This document shows, one piece after another, positions 54,723 through 64,000 of a stretch of DNA of 64,000 nucleotides. Under the pieces are notes generated by a model, which saw only the letters and a program-made list of their open reading frames with translations, made no database searches and was not told where the DNA came from. The stretch's first letter is position 1, and each line of letters starts with the position of its first letter. Position numbers and translations under genes: made by a program. The stretch lies in assembly GCA_964059195.1 (NCBI GenBank), contig CAXKWD010000007.1, forward strand, positions 154,427,269 to 154,491,268, given 5' to 3'. The stretch is from Ectobius pallidus (Eukaryota > Arthropoda > Insecta > Blattodea > Ectobiidae).

Positions 54723-56548
54723 CTGGAACAATCCGATTATTCAACAAAGTTGCCTTAAATTCATATAGATACTATAAAATATTTTTTTAGTACACGCTCT
54801 TTAAAACAGCTCCTTGTCGGACTGGTAACACACCGAAAAATTGCATTTTAGCAACCAAGGCAGCTAACATTGCATAAAACTGCACTCAAACTGCATTCAA
54901 AATGCAGTTTTATCGGCCCTGTCATCGTGGCAATCTATAAACAAAATCCAGATGGCATTGACCAGTCACACCAACTTTAACATGGATTTGAGCATATAAT
55001 TGGTCATAAAACAAAAAATTTAAGCCAACATGTTTCTTTATGATAATCAGAAACGTTACCAGGGTTTTTCACAAAACAAGGTAGCCTACTTCATCACATA
55101 ACAACAAATATAAGCCATAAACTTTTCACTTCTTCGTTCACAAGAGAATCACTGCCTACCATCTTTGCACCAGCATTTAATTGCAATATATTCCATCTAC
55201 TGCTGCCGTGATATTGCTGGCACCAGCTCCAATTCAATGTTTCTGGCTTGGATTGAAATTTCCTCGCGATTATCATTCATATTTTAACAAGCCTGTCATA
55301 ATTACTAGTTCGTATGCATTATTGTTTACAAAAAGCGACCTCATTTCATATTGGTATGTATGGTTCATTGTTGTTCGGCGATTCAGGGGGCTGTGAAAAT
55401 ATGATGGTAACAAATGGCTTACTACCTTTCGTTATGATTAGTTATAAGGTATTTTTGTTTCATTTCATATAATTTAGAGAGCTTTTACTAAAAAATATTG
55501 TAAGCTCCATGTACGTAAAAACTTTATCGGACTCATCCAGTATTTCAGCCTCAGCTAACGCCTCGGCCGCTATACTAGATTCGTCCGCTAAAGTGTTATT
55601 TTGCGTACTTGATACATAAATAGCTATTAAAAACCTCCTGCCTGTTGAAATATTTCTTTAGCCAGTATACTCAACTTATAATTAAGCCTATTTTTTTAAA
55701 GTGAATACAGTAATTATATTTGCCACACTGCTGTAACAAACAGAATTAATTCTTGTGAAAGTCTCATGTAAATATGAAATAGTCTTTGTCACTGACGGAA
55801 ACTACAATACATACAGTGGCCCAAACAAAAACAAAAACGTACAAAATTCGGAGACATGTATCTTTGATATTTTGTTTTAAAATTATTAAACAGGATTATA
55901 TCAACTAAAAGAATGGACTTGCTGGATCAATGAACCGTGTTTTCGTATTCCCATCACATTTCATTTCTGTATTATAGAGCTCAAACACAAACGTCAAAAA
56001 CTCAGTTACCACGCAAGCTTCATGTTACCAAGTTTATCACAGGTAATCCCACAAAAGATTACATGTGTATTGAAATATCTGTTAATGTGAAACATGAGTG
56101 AATTTATCTGATGAAGTGATGATATATAAAACATTTATCTGATAAAACTCATATCTCAATGAGATTTATTAAGAACTAGCAGGTTCCCGCAGCTTTGCCT
56201 CCGATAATTAATTAAGAAGTTAATAATTAAGAGCATAATAGTTAAATCATTATATTTATTAACACCTAAATCATGTGGAGTACATTCCATGATTAGAAAG
56301 TGTCGCCTGGAAAAAAAGACCTCTTTTGAAATTAAACTACTACCAACCCTACTACAGAACAAGTGACATTTTTTGTGGGAATATATTAGTATGCAAATCA
56401 ACTCATGTAATCTGCAATTTTTGTTGTTGTAAACCTTATTACTACAATTTTAAGCTGTTACAAAAAATGTATTATACAATTGGTATTGAATTAACATTTT
56501 TAAAAAGCAATCAATTAAAAACAAAAGGAATTTGATTTAAATCAAGTA
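54723..56548. other. Copine intron, no resolved elements
   Basis: Intronic. Short frames at 55094, 55181 and 56156 have no recognisable domain. At 56165-56205 ACTAGCAGGTTCCCGCAGCT resembles the GC-rich repeat ends near 2212 and 2622. Confidence 0.45.
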
Positions 56549-57032
56549 CAGTGAACTCTCAATAAACCGGACTAAAAAGCGTGGGAGTCTGTTCGAGTTA
56601 TGAAATGTCCGGCTTATGGAGAGTAAATTAGGAAATGGTATTTAAGTAACGAAATTTTGTGTTTAAGCTGCAATAACAAAACATATGAGGCAGAACATGG
56701 TATTAACACTTACAATTGGAACAAAAAAGAATAACACTTCAGTTCTATATTGAAATTTCTAGTCAGAATCTGATATACACACTGTTACATTATTAGTACA
56801 ATATTATGATGATGTGGCATTGTGAGCATATTTTTCTGAGAAGATTTAGGTCGAAAGAAACTGTAAATGTTCTTCTCTGTACACATTGTTTCTGTTGCTT
56901 TTGAATAATGAATTATCTTGCAGTTCTGAAGTGGCTGTAGAATGGCTGTAGATCTGGGTCTGGATCACCAAAAATCTGTCCGAGTTATCTGAAGTCCGGC
57001 ATACTGAGGTCCGAATTATCGAGAGTTCACTG
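56549..57032. mobile_element. Tigger/pogo-like MITE
   Basis: The ends are CAGTGAACTCTCAATAAACC and GAATTATCGAGAGTTCACTG, the CAGT-x-x-A-CTCTCxAT-type Tigger terminus, flanked by TA (56547-56548, 57033-57034). It is 484 bp with no transposase. Confidence 0.87.
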
Positions 57033-57139
57033 TATTGATAATTTCAATCACAGACTTGAATTTTTACCAATACTGTTAGATATCTATGACAATAACTTCT
57101 ATACTTTCGAGCACAAAAGCTTATCAGTGTTAGACTCAC

Positions 57140-57224
57140 CATTTCAGTCAGCCTGAAGAAGGTGTTAGGCAACAGGGAAAGTAAGTAGGTCCATCTGCAG
57201 CTAAGGTGGAAGCCAGGTGTTATC
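57140..57224 (-). CDS. Candidate upstream copine exon
   Basis: An 85-bp open block with acceptor TTTACATCAG above 57224 and donor ATG|GTGAGT below 57140. It ends in phase 0, as the C2A exon requires, and gives I-T-P-G-F-H-L-S-C-R-W and LLSLLPNTFFRLTEM. It stands where copines have the R-T-E-V...L-N-P segment, but no clear motif matches, and a second possible acceptor (CTGCAG at 57195-57200) exists. The call rests on splice sites and phase alone. Confidence 0.35.
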
Positions 57225-57326
57225 CTGATGTAAACAAAATAGTTAGTGCATGCTCACACAACAGCAAATTAACAACCATTACAATTTACTTAAAAATAAG
57301 ACCTCCACTTTACCAAATTTAAATTA

Positions 57327-57980
57327 CCGTATTTTACGGACTATAAGACGCTCCGGACCATAAGACGCACCTTGATTTTCGGATCGAAATTTAAGGGAAA
57401 AGAAATTTAATGTGATTCTAAATGAAAAATATTAAAGGAAATAATGTACTTCATTGCATAAACAAATTATAGGCCTAACCTTGTACAATGGAATCAGTGT
57501 AAATAACTTCTAACTTAAAACCTGCCTTGTACGAAAATCTCTTCTGTACATGTGGCATCACCTAAATTTTAACAACTGAACTGAATTCTCATGAAAAACT
57601 GAAACTATTTTAACACCCTCTAACTCTCAATTCAGCATACGGTAAGTGTAACAGGACAAGGATGTTTAGAGGTCGTTGCCTTCATTTAAACTACCCAGCG
57701 GAGACAACTCCTTTCGTATAAAAGAACTCAAGATTACTTTCTTTTCGCATTGTATACCCTCATTTTATAATTTTGAGAAGTGCATTGATGTAGGCCTACA
57801 GTCTGTGCCAAAATTTGTAACTATCTTATCGTTTACAACACGTTGTTTGGAACTATAGTATTCCGGCAATATTTACCATAATTTTAATTTGTAAGTGTAC
57901 TTCGGACCATTAGACGCACCCAACATTCAAGGTTTTGTTTTCAAGGTAAAAAATTGCGTCTTATGGTCCGTAAAATACAG
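57327..57980 (-). mobile_element. TA-flanked MITE, family K, copy 3
   Basis: Inverted relative to copies 1 and 2. It starts CCGTATTTTACGGACTATAA and ends GCGTCTTATGGTCCGTAAAA then TACAG, between TA dinucleotides. Its internal open frame (57676-57858) matches the minus-strand frame of copy 1, so it is shared repeat sequence, not a gene. Confidence 0.87.
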
Positions 57981-58834
57981 TATAAAACTTGCCCAGGAGC
58001 CTGATTTATGGGTTAAATAAAACATCTGATTTCGGTGTTAATTTCCTTCTATTTTTAAATGGATATTTCATAATATAAGTAATTTTATAATAGTACATTA
58101 AGCATCAAGTCTTTAAGGGAATTTATTAAGGTACGAGTATGCTAACTTTGTTTGTTTGATAATTTTCACACGTGTATTTTATTTACCATTATAAGCAAGT
58201 TGCATATGACTGTTTTTGTTCGACCATAATTAAATGATTAAGTTTTGAGATTTTTACAGTTAAAAAAAAAAAAAAAATTTGACCGTTCGCTTCAATCAGT
58301 TCTTAGCAAGTTACCATAGTTGTTGTCTTCTGCGAGAGAAGGTAGCTGATGCTGTACAGTCCAGTCAAAGGTTGTTCTTGGCCGTTTTCATGAAGTGAAC
58401 AGATTTTTTACAAGGCAAAATGAACTACGTTTAGTATAATATTAAAACTAAAACAAACAGAATTGGGTTTTTTAGACAGCTTGAATTACTTTTAGCACAA
58501 GACACACGAAGTAAAAATGTCACATTATCGCACTAATGCTATAAACTCTTTATGCCACTCCATTAGTAACAACTTTTGTATCCGTCACATGGAAAACACT
58601 CATTTACTTTAAAATATTTGCATACGATTACTAAATAGACTCAGTTTTGAAACCGAATTAGTATATCACAATAGCCTATAAGGTTATTAAGACCTATAGA
58701 TTAATATTTTATGATGGAAATTTTAATTTAATAATCATAAAACATAGTTTAAAGTAAAGTGGTGTAAAATAATGAGGACTCCGTATTTGTGCCTGTCCTG
58801 CACTAAGGATATGCATAGTAACGCTACTCTGAGG
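57981..58834. other. Intergenic or upstream copine sequence
   Basis: Lies upstream of the known copine exons, so the missing N-terminal exon could be here or beyond the window. No convincing S-D-P-x-C-V-type exon was found by eye. Confidence 0.4.
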
Positions 58835-59238
58835 CATAGGCGTAACCAGGCCGACCATATGGGGGGGGTTATAACATCCAGATGCAAAATAACGAGTTTT
58901 AAGCTTCCGGGGGTCCTCCCAGGAAAATTTTAACAATCAAGACGCAAAATAACGAGTTTTAAGCTTCCGGGGGCTGCCCCCCGGAAAATTTTAAAAATGA
59001 AGACGCAAAATAACGAGTTTTAAGCTTCCGGGGTCCCCCGGAAAATTTTAAAAATGAAGATGCAAAATAACGAGTTTTAAGCTTCCGGGGGTCCTCCCCC
59101 GGAAAAATTTTAAAAATTAAGACGCAAAATAACGAGTTTTAAGCTTCCCACGCTTTATACTTGTATTAAGTAATTTATGGGCAGACTTTAAAAATCATAC
59201 AATTTTCCTTTTTTTAATCCCCCCTCGGTACGCCTATG
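58835..59238. mobile_element. hAT-type MITE carrying a minisatellite
   Basis: The ends are CATAGGCGTAACC and GGTACGCCTATG, with a perfect 8-bp target duplication CTCTGAGG (58827-58834, 59239-59246). The interior (58868-59150) is almost entirely five tandem ~62-65-bp units of AAAATAACGAGTTTTAAGCT, TCCGGGGG and a variable C/G run. It has no coding sequence. Confidence 0.93.
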
Positions 59239-59987
59239 CTCTGAGGGACTTCCCAGCAAAGTTCGTTTAACAGTAATTTCGAATAAAGACGCTGGTGCAA
59301 ATTAAATTATTGGCCAATGAGAGATTGAGAATTGTTTTAGCATTACTGATGTGAACCCTTTTAATTACGAGATATCGTCTCCTGCGAGAGTTTTGGGGAC
59401 CGGTATATAATGATGATTCCCCCTCACAATAGTCAGTCGCCATGTAATTCTCAAGTTGTCAAGTCAATCACCCGCAGGAAATTATAGAGGCCAGGTCCAG
59501 GCTACTTCTTATAATATACGCTGCCGCCTCTTAGCATTATTCATTCAGTAGAAGTGGCACATTACCAACATCTTATTTTTATAAATAAGTACAGTATCTT
59601 CTACAATTGTGTTGAATAATTTCATAAACGATTTGACCGCACAAAACCCTGAAGAGTCTTAATATTGCTAGCTGGGGCATCACAACAAGATTCCTGCAAG
59701 AAGAGCCTACACTTCAAATAGCTTCCAAACGGCAAGCTATGGACCATCTCAGTTTGATAAAAATTCATGATTTTAAAATTCACTATGCCTTTTTAAATGT
59801 GACATTTCTCATAGTGAATGCAAAAGTTGTTACATTTTGTGAAATCCAACAAATTTTGCTATATTTTGTGGATGTATTTTGCTTAATAGTAATATAAGCA
59901 TTTATAAAGCTAAATATAGCTAAGGAAAGCTGTTTTGTAAAATTTTGCACTTATTGCTGTTACCAAAATATAAGGCCCCTACTTATG
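59239..59987. other. Intergenic sequence, no recognised feature
   Basis: No gene or repeat boundary was recognised between the minisatellite MITE and the large repeat. Confidence 0.45.
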
Positions 59988-60631
59988 GCATAGGGCCATT
60001 CCATGAGAAAGTGGACATGAGGGGTAATTTTTATGAATTGGTGTATAATGTTTATTTTTGCAGCAAACATTTCTTGAAGATCTATATTTTATTATACGAA
60101 GTACCCAAAACATAATATGAAGAATTACTTTAAGAAATATGGAGTTAACGTTGGCTATCTTTGAACTTGCTCTGTTATCTTTAAAAAACGTATTTTTTAG
60201 TTGGCTAGACAGCTTGTCCAGAACTAGCAGAGACTAGTTCTGCTCAGGTCATTGTTAACAGCGCCTTTTGCTCTATATGTTACCTGCATTTCATCTTAAT
60301 CCATCCAATGAGTTTATTTTAAAATTCATATTAAGTTGTCATAGTCATAAATGTAACATACGTAACAAAAAACTTCAAAAAGTTTTTATTTAATTGCAAA
60401 GAGCTGGTGGATTTCTTTGTTACCTTATGGAAGTAAGGTTAGTCATGAGTTCTAATGTTTGCAAAATTATTTTCACCAAAAGAACAATTATTCCCTTAAA
60501 AAAATATGTAAACAATAAGTGTAACATACGCAACACTTTTACTGCCTTGGAATAAAATATGAATTTGCCTTTTTGATAGGCCTACAGTTAGGCCTATTTG
60601 AGTGCTGAAACTGATTTTATATACATAGGCC

Positions 60632-61538
60632 CAGTGGTGCAGCCATTGGGGGAGATGGGGGCACTAAGGGGGCTAAAGCCCCCCCCAAGATCAGAATTAT
60701 TTTTTCTTTAGTTTACCACTTTCACTTAGGTTAAATTAGTGATAACTGATAAGAATGCAAGATTACTTAAAATGTTTCACAGTGTTTGAAATTGTTAATT
60801 GGATTAATAATAATAATTAATTTTCGCAGTACATAAAGAAATTCTATATCGATTTCAAATGCATTAGTTTGCAGCCTCGCTTTACATTTGCTGAATCAAG
60901 TCCAAATCCCACTGCACCATGTTTGCTACAGAATTCATACTGGCAGAGTATGCTAAAATCTTCTGTACCATAATAGCAATAATTTCAAGTCATCACAGAA
61001 GTAGAAACAATTTACCGGAAGTATGTTTAGTTCTGTATATTACTGCAGTAACAACAACCAGTGCTATATTCTCCGTCAATCCATCATTCAATGACTAGAT
61101 TATCTTAATGCTGTTTTTAAAACACTCACTTTTTACAGTGCTTTATACGATCACTTTAAAGACACATAATAAAATACTATGGGGGAGCAGGTTCAGTTCA
61201 GATTAGACCTAATGGTACGATAACTATAAATTTCAAAAGTTGAATGAAATGCTTTGAATTGTGATGTGTTAAAAATGGAATATCAAACTTTTTATAAACA
61301 GCAGGTGATATGGAAATATGTGTTGATATCCAATTTGATGATGATGAAGATAATGATAATAATAATGTTAATGATGTTTGCAATAGGATAGTAACTTCAT
61401 TGAATAAGAATGAGTTATAAAGAGAATTGAAAAATTAGTCCTATGCACCCAGCTTATAATAAATTATCTTTTTTAAATTTTATTAACAAGCATTTTAAGT
61501 TTTAGCAACCCCAGATTAAAATCCTGGCTGCACCACTG
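60632..61538. mobile_element. hAT-type non-autonomous element
   Basis: The ends are CAGTGGTGCAGCCA and TGGCTGCACCACTG. The 8-bp target duplication matches at 7 of 8 positions (CATAGGCC 60624-60631, TATAGGCC 61539-61546). A G-rich then C-rich subterminal pair lies near 60650-60690. No transposase was recognised. The minus-strand frame at 61198-61383 is low-complexity. Confidence 0.88.
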
Positions 61539-61909
61539 TATAGGCCTAAATGTAAAATTCAATAATTAATAAAATAATCGTTTGTCTCAAGAATATAAAT
61601 ATATAATTAAAATAGGCCTTATTATTTATTACTGGTATTTAATCAAAATTGCATAAAATTACGCATAAACGAAAGATATTCTATTTGGCTTGTAGTTTGA
61701 AAAGAGTTCAAAGGAAAGAGTTAGGAAATAGAGAGACAGGATAAAACAAAATAAAGAGGTATTTGCGGCCAATTTAGAGAAAGAAAGAGAAAGAGGAAAA
61801 CAAAGAGAAATTGGAAAACAATATCTGACTAACAATCCAAGGAAATTTATACTAAAGTGTGTGGGAAGACACCTTGCTTCGTAAATATGTATGTGTAAAT
61901 ACACATATA

Positions 61910-62174
61910 AACTAAACTTCTTGGCGCTACATCCCTGAAGGGACTTGGCCTACCACCCAACCGCTGCGTCATCTGCCATAGGCAGATTGCAGGATTGGAG
62001 GGCATGTGGTCTGACCGGAGCCGCTACTTTTCTATCAAGTAGCTCCTCAATTTGTATCACGAGGCTGAGTGCACCTTGTTCCAGACCTCCCTACCTCAAG
62101 GAGGTACCGAGAATCGAACCTGGGCCTACGGATCCATGGCCAGTGACGCTAACCACGAGACCAATCAGGCGGTC
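61910..62174 (-). mobile_element. tRNA-derived SINE, family 1, copy c
   Basis: Inverted copy of the 711-1008 SINE. Its B box complement (CGAATCGAACCTGGGC-type) lies near 62112. It is bracketed by a 13-bp target duplication AAATACACATATA (61897-61909, 62175-62187). Confidence 0.9.
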
Positions 62175-62282
62175 AAATACACATATACACATATAATATA
62201 TCTAAGGGGTGGGTCTCAGTCACCACAACATGGTGCATCCTAAGGTTGCGGATAGAGGATATGGTCGCCAGATATGGAGGGT

Positions 62283-63206
62283 CAGGGTTGCCAGTTAACT
62301 GAAATCAAAATAAGGGACAGATGCGTGGTCGACGAAATCGACGGCTCGTATCTCAGAAGTTGTAAACTTTATTTAATAACGATAGTGTCGTAGTGATATT
62401 GGCATCACAGTGCAGCTAATTAATAAACAGTAAAGGACTTTCTGTTGATACTTGTATTTGGATCATTCTCCAAAAAAGTGCAGATTTCAATGCTAAAGTT
62501 TCTAAAATTATTTTTTTATTTTGGACCATGTAATTTTTTTATGTAATATTTCTTTCTGCAGAGTACTAATGAGGTACTAGTCCTACTTACCGAGTGGTAT
62601 TTTTCATTAAATTAACAAGGTTAGAAAATGGCGCATTCACGGAGGTAGGAAAACAGTAAGAAATAGTAATTATATAAGAGAAGTTATGTGAGAATTAGAA
62701 TTAATTTACTGTATTAAATGTTATCATGAAAAAGAACAATATTTATTACCATATCAATGGTTTAACACACAACGTTTTTACTTATTTTTATCTATGTTAA
62801 AATAGATTATCACCTTCAAATCAAAACTTTAAATCAGAACATGATATATTGTCATAAACTATTAGGCTATACCAGTATCTTCTTTAAACAAAAATAACAA
62901 ATGTAGACAGTTAAATATGTCATACTACTCAGAGTAGAGAACCAACGATTATAAGGCAAGGTCAAGATTCCTTGCAATAACTCCAGAGAAAAAGAACCAA
63001 ACAGATCTTTTTGAAAGAAATATGCCGTTGGTATTTACCTTTTACCAATTCCAAAAAGTTTCAATCCTGGCGTATTTTTTGGGGCGGTTTCAAAATTCTC
63101 CGAAATACGGGACAATTGCCGTCCCGGTTAGGAACTCCCCGGGATGCGGGACAATTAAAAAAAATACGGTACTGTCCCGTAAAATCCGGGACGTCTGGCA
63201 ACCCTG
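62283..63206. mobile_element. hAT-type element with nested element A fragment
   Basis: The ends are CAGGGTTGCCAG and CTGGCAACCCTG. A perfect 8-bp target duplication TGGAGGGT (62275-62282, 63207-63214) flanks them. A partial copy of element A (62460-62926) is inserted inside. GTCCCG/CGGGAC motifs repeat near the right end (63110-63200). Confidence 0.92.
62460..62926. mobile_element. Element A, 5' fragment
   Basis: Matches the left end of element A (23297-23410), then continues without interruption into the part found at 25603-25975, with high identity. It stops abruptly at GTCAT (62926). It shows that element A had an uninterrupted form. Confidence 0.85.
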
Positions 63207-63214
63207 TGGAGGGT

Positions 63215-64000
63215 AGCTGTGAATATGCTGAATAAACAGTCGCGAACAGATGACATGTGAGACTATAAAAACTTAAATATAAGTGAACTATCATGTAAAA
63301 GTTCTTAAAACATTCAAATTGTTGAAATATTGCACAATAAAACATTATTCTTCTTTATTATTTACGTAACAAAGTACTGTAACATACGTAACAGAAGAAA
63401 AAAATTATAATTTCTGAAAATCAGCCTGAACTATTGAAACAAAGATACTAGGTTAATGAGTGTAATCTTGGTTACCCAGAAAAAAATGTCCTGGAGTTCT
63501 TGTGTTACATAATTCACAGAGATTTCCATGTAAGATAGATAAGGTTAAATTCTGTGTCCAATTTCTGTAACATACGTAACACCCATTTTATTGATAATAA
63601 TATTTAATGTATATTACTGATTAATAAAACTTTCATATATTCTGAAAGTACATCTTTGAATCTATCTTCTGATATGTACAAAGTTCCAGTTAATGCCATA
63701 TTTTAATCGCTGTAGGGATCTAAAGTGCATCCAAATGTAACATACGTAACAATGGAATGGCTCCATACAAAAAAAAAATGTGTGTGGAACGCCACGCGAC
63801 AGAAGTGAAACTTGTTTTTATTTTTTTATTTTTTCAATTTTGCATTATTGGACTTTTCAATATTGGGTTTTTGGACTTTTATAATTTTGGATTTTTGGAT
63901 TTTGTAGCTTTTAATTTTTGTTTTTTTTAATTTTGGATATTTTGATTTTTTTAATTTTAAATTGTAAGTTATAGCAGCTGATTACTCCTAATCATTGAGT
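63215..64000. other. Right edge of window, AT-rich, no gene
   Basis: Contains three of the TGTAACATACGTAAC motifs and, from about 63810, a T-rich simple sequence (TTTTGGATTTT-type). No gene is supported. Confidence 0.5.

Larger units (their letters stand above)
59988..63765. mobile_element. Large repeat with inverted ends and recurring 15-bp motif
   Basis: ATGGCATAGGGCCATTCCAT at the left mirrors ATGGAATGGCTCCATAC at the right. TGTAACATACGTAAC occurs at 60352, 60520 (one change), 63378, 63566 and 63736, all near these edges. Three later insertions occupy the middle (60632-61538, 61910-62174, 62283-63206). Removing them leaves about 1.7 kb. No coding sequence or target duplication was recognised, so its nature as one element is an inference. 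Confidence 0.5.

Overview
The window looks like a piece of an arthropod nuclear genome, most likely a hemimetabolous insect. Evidence: AT-rich sequence, intron-split genes with canonical splice sites, several mariner relics, jockey/CR1-type LINEs, tRNA-derived SINEs and very many hAT-type elements. The species is not determined. Nothing bacterial or viral was seen.

Two host genes lie in tandem on the minus strand. (1) A copine: seven exons from 54722 down to 42714 join in perfect phase (479 codons plus stop) and cover most of C2A, all of C2B and the copine A domain. The first ~60 residues lie upstream, possibly partly at 57140-57224. One of its introns starts with GC instead of GT. (2) A BOD1/BOD1L-like gene with an SHG1 domain: exons at 39598-39726, 30854-30978 and 27752-27900 encode the SHG1 domain, and a giant exon at 16997-21627 encodes a ~1540-residue charged, repeat-rich tail. 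The joined frame is about 1677 aa. A further exon-like block at 16774-16876 has the same entry phase as the giant exon, so a short BOD1-like isoform is possible.

Mobile elements dominate the rest. 0-16 kb: a SINE, four hAT relics with 8-bp target duplications (2826-3609, 7664-8797, 10823-12157, 15843-16400), a small hAT-like MITE at 13009-13436, three mariner copies that have become large palindromes (5824-6739, 9035-9926, 12277-12971) and a TA-flanked MITE. 23-28 kb (BOD1L intron 3): a three-level nest, a DNA element interrupted by a THAP-domain transposon that is itself interrupted by a hAT-type element with a minisatellite. 28.6-30 kb: a pogo/Tigger relic beside a hAT MITE. 31.1-38.3 kb (BOD1L intron 1): a young LTR retrotransposon with apparently identical 1.2-kb LTRs, an intact gag, a textbook -1 frameshift site, a protease, and a pol gene cut off at the start of reverse transcriptase. 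43.7-48.2 kb (copine intron): a nearly full-length CR1-like LINE with two open reading frames in the same frame separated by a single TGA. 48-64 kb: LINE and SINE fragments, MITEs, a TTAA-flanked foldback, minisatellite-bearing hAT elements, and a 3.8-kb repeat framed by inverted ends that carries a recurring 15-base motif.

Host-gene calls rest on recognisable protein families and phase-consistent splice sites. Transposon boundaries rest on terminal repeats and target duplications read directly. All identities were judged by eye.
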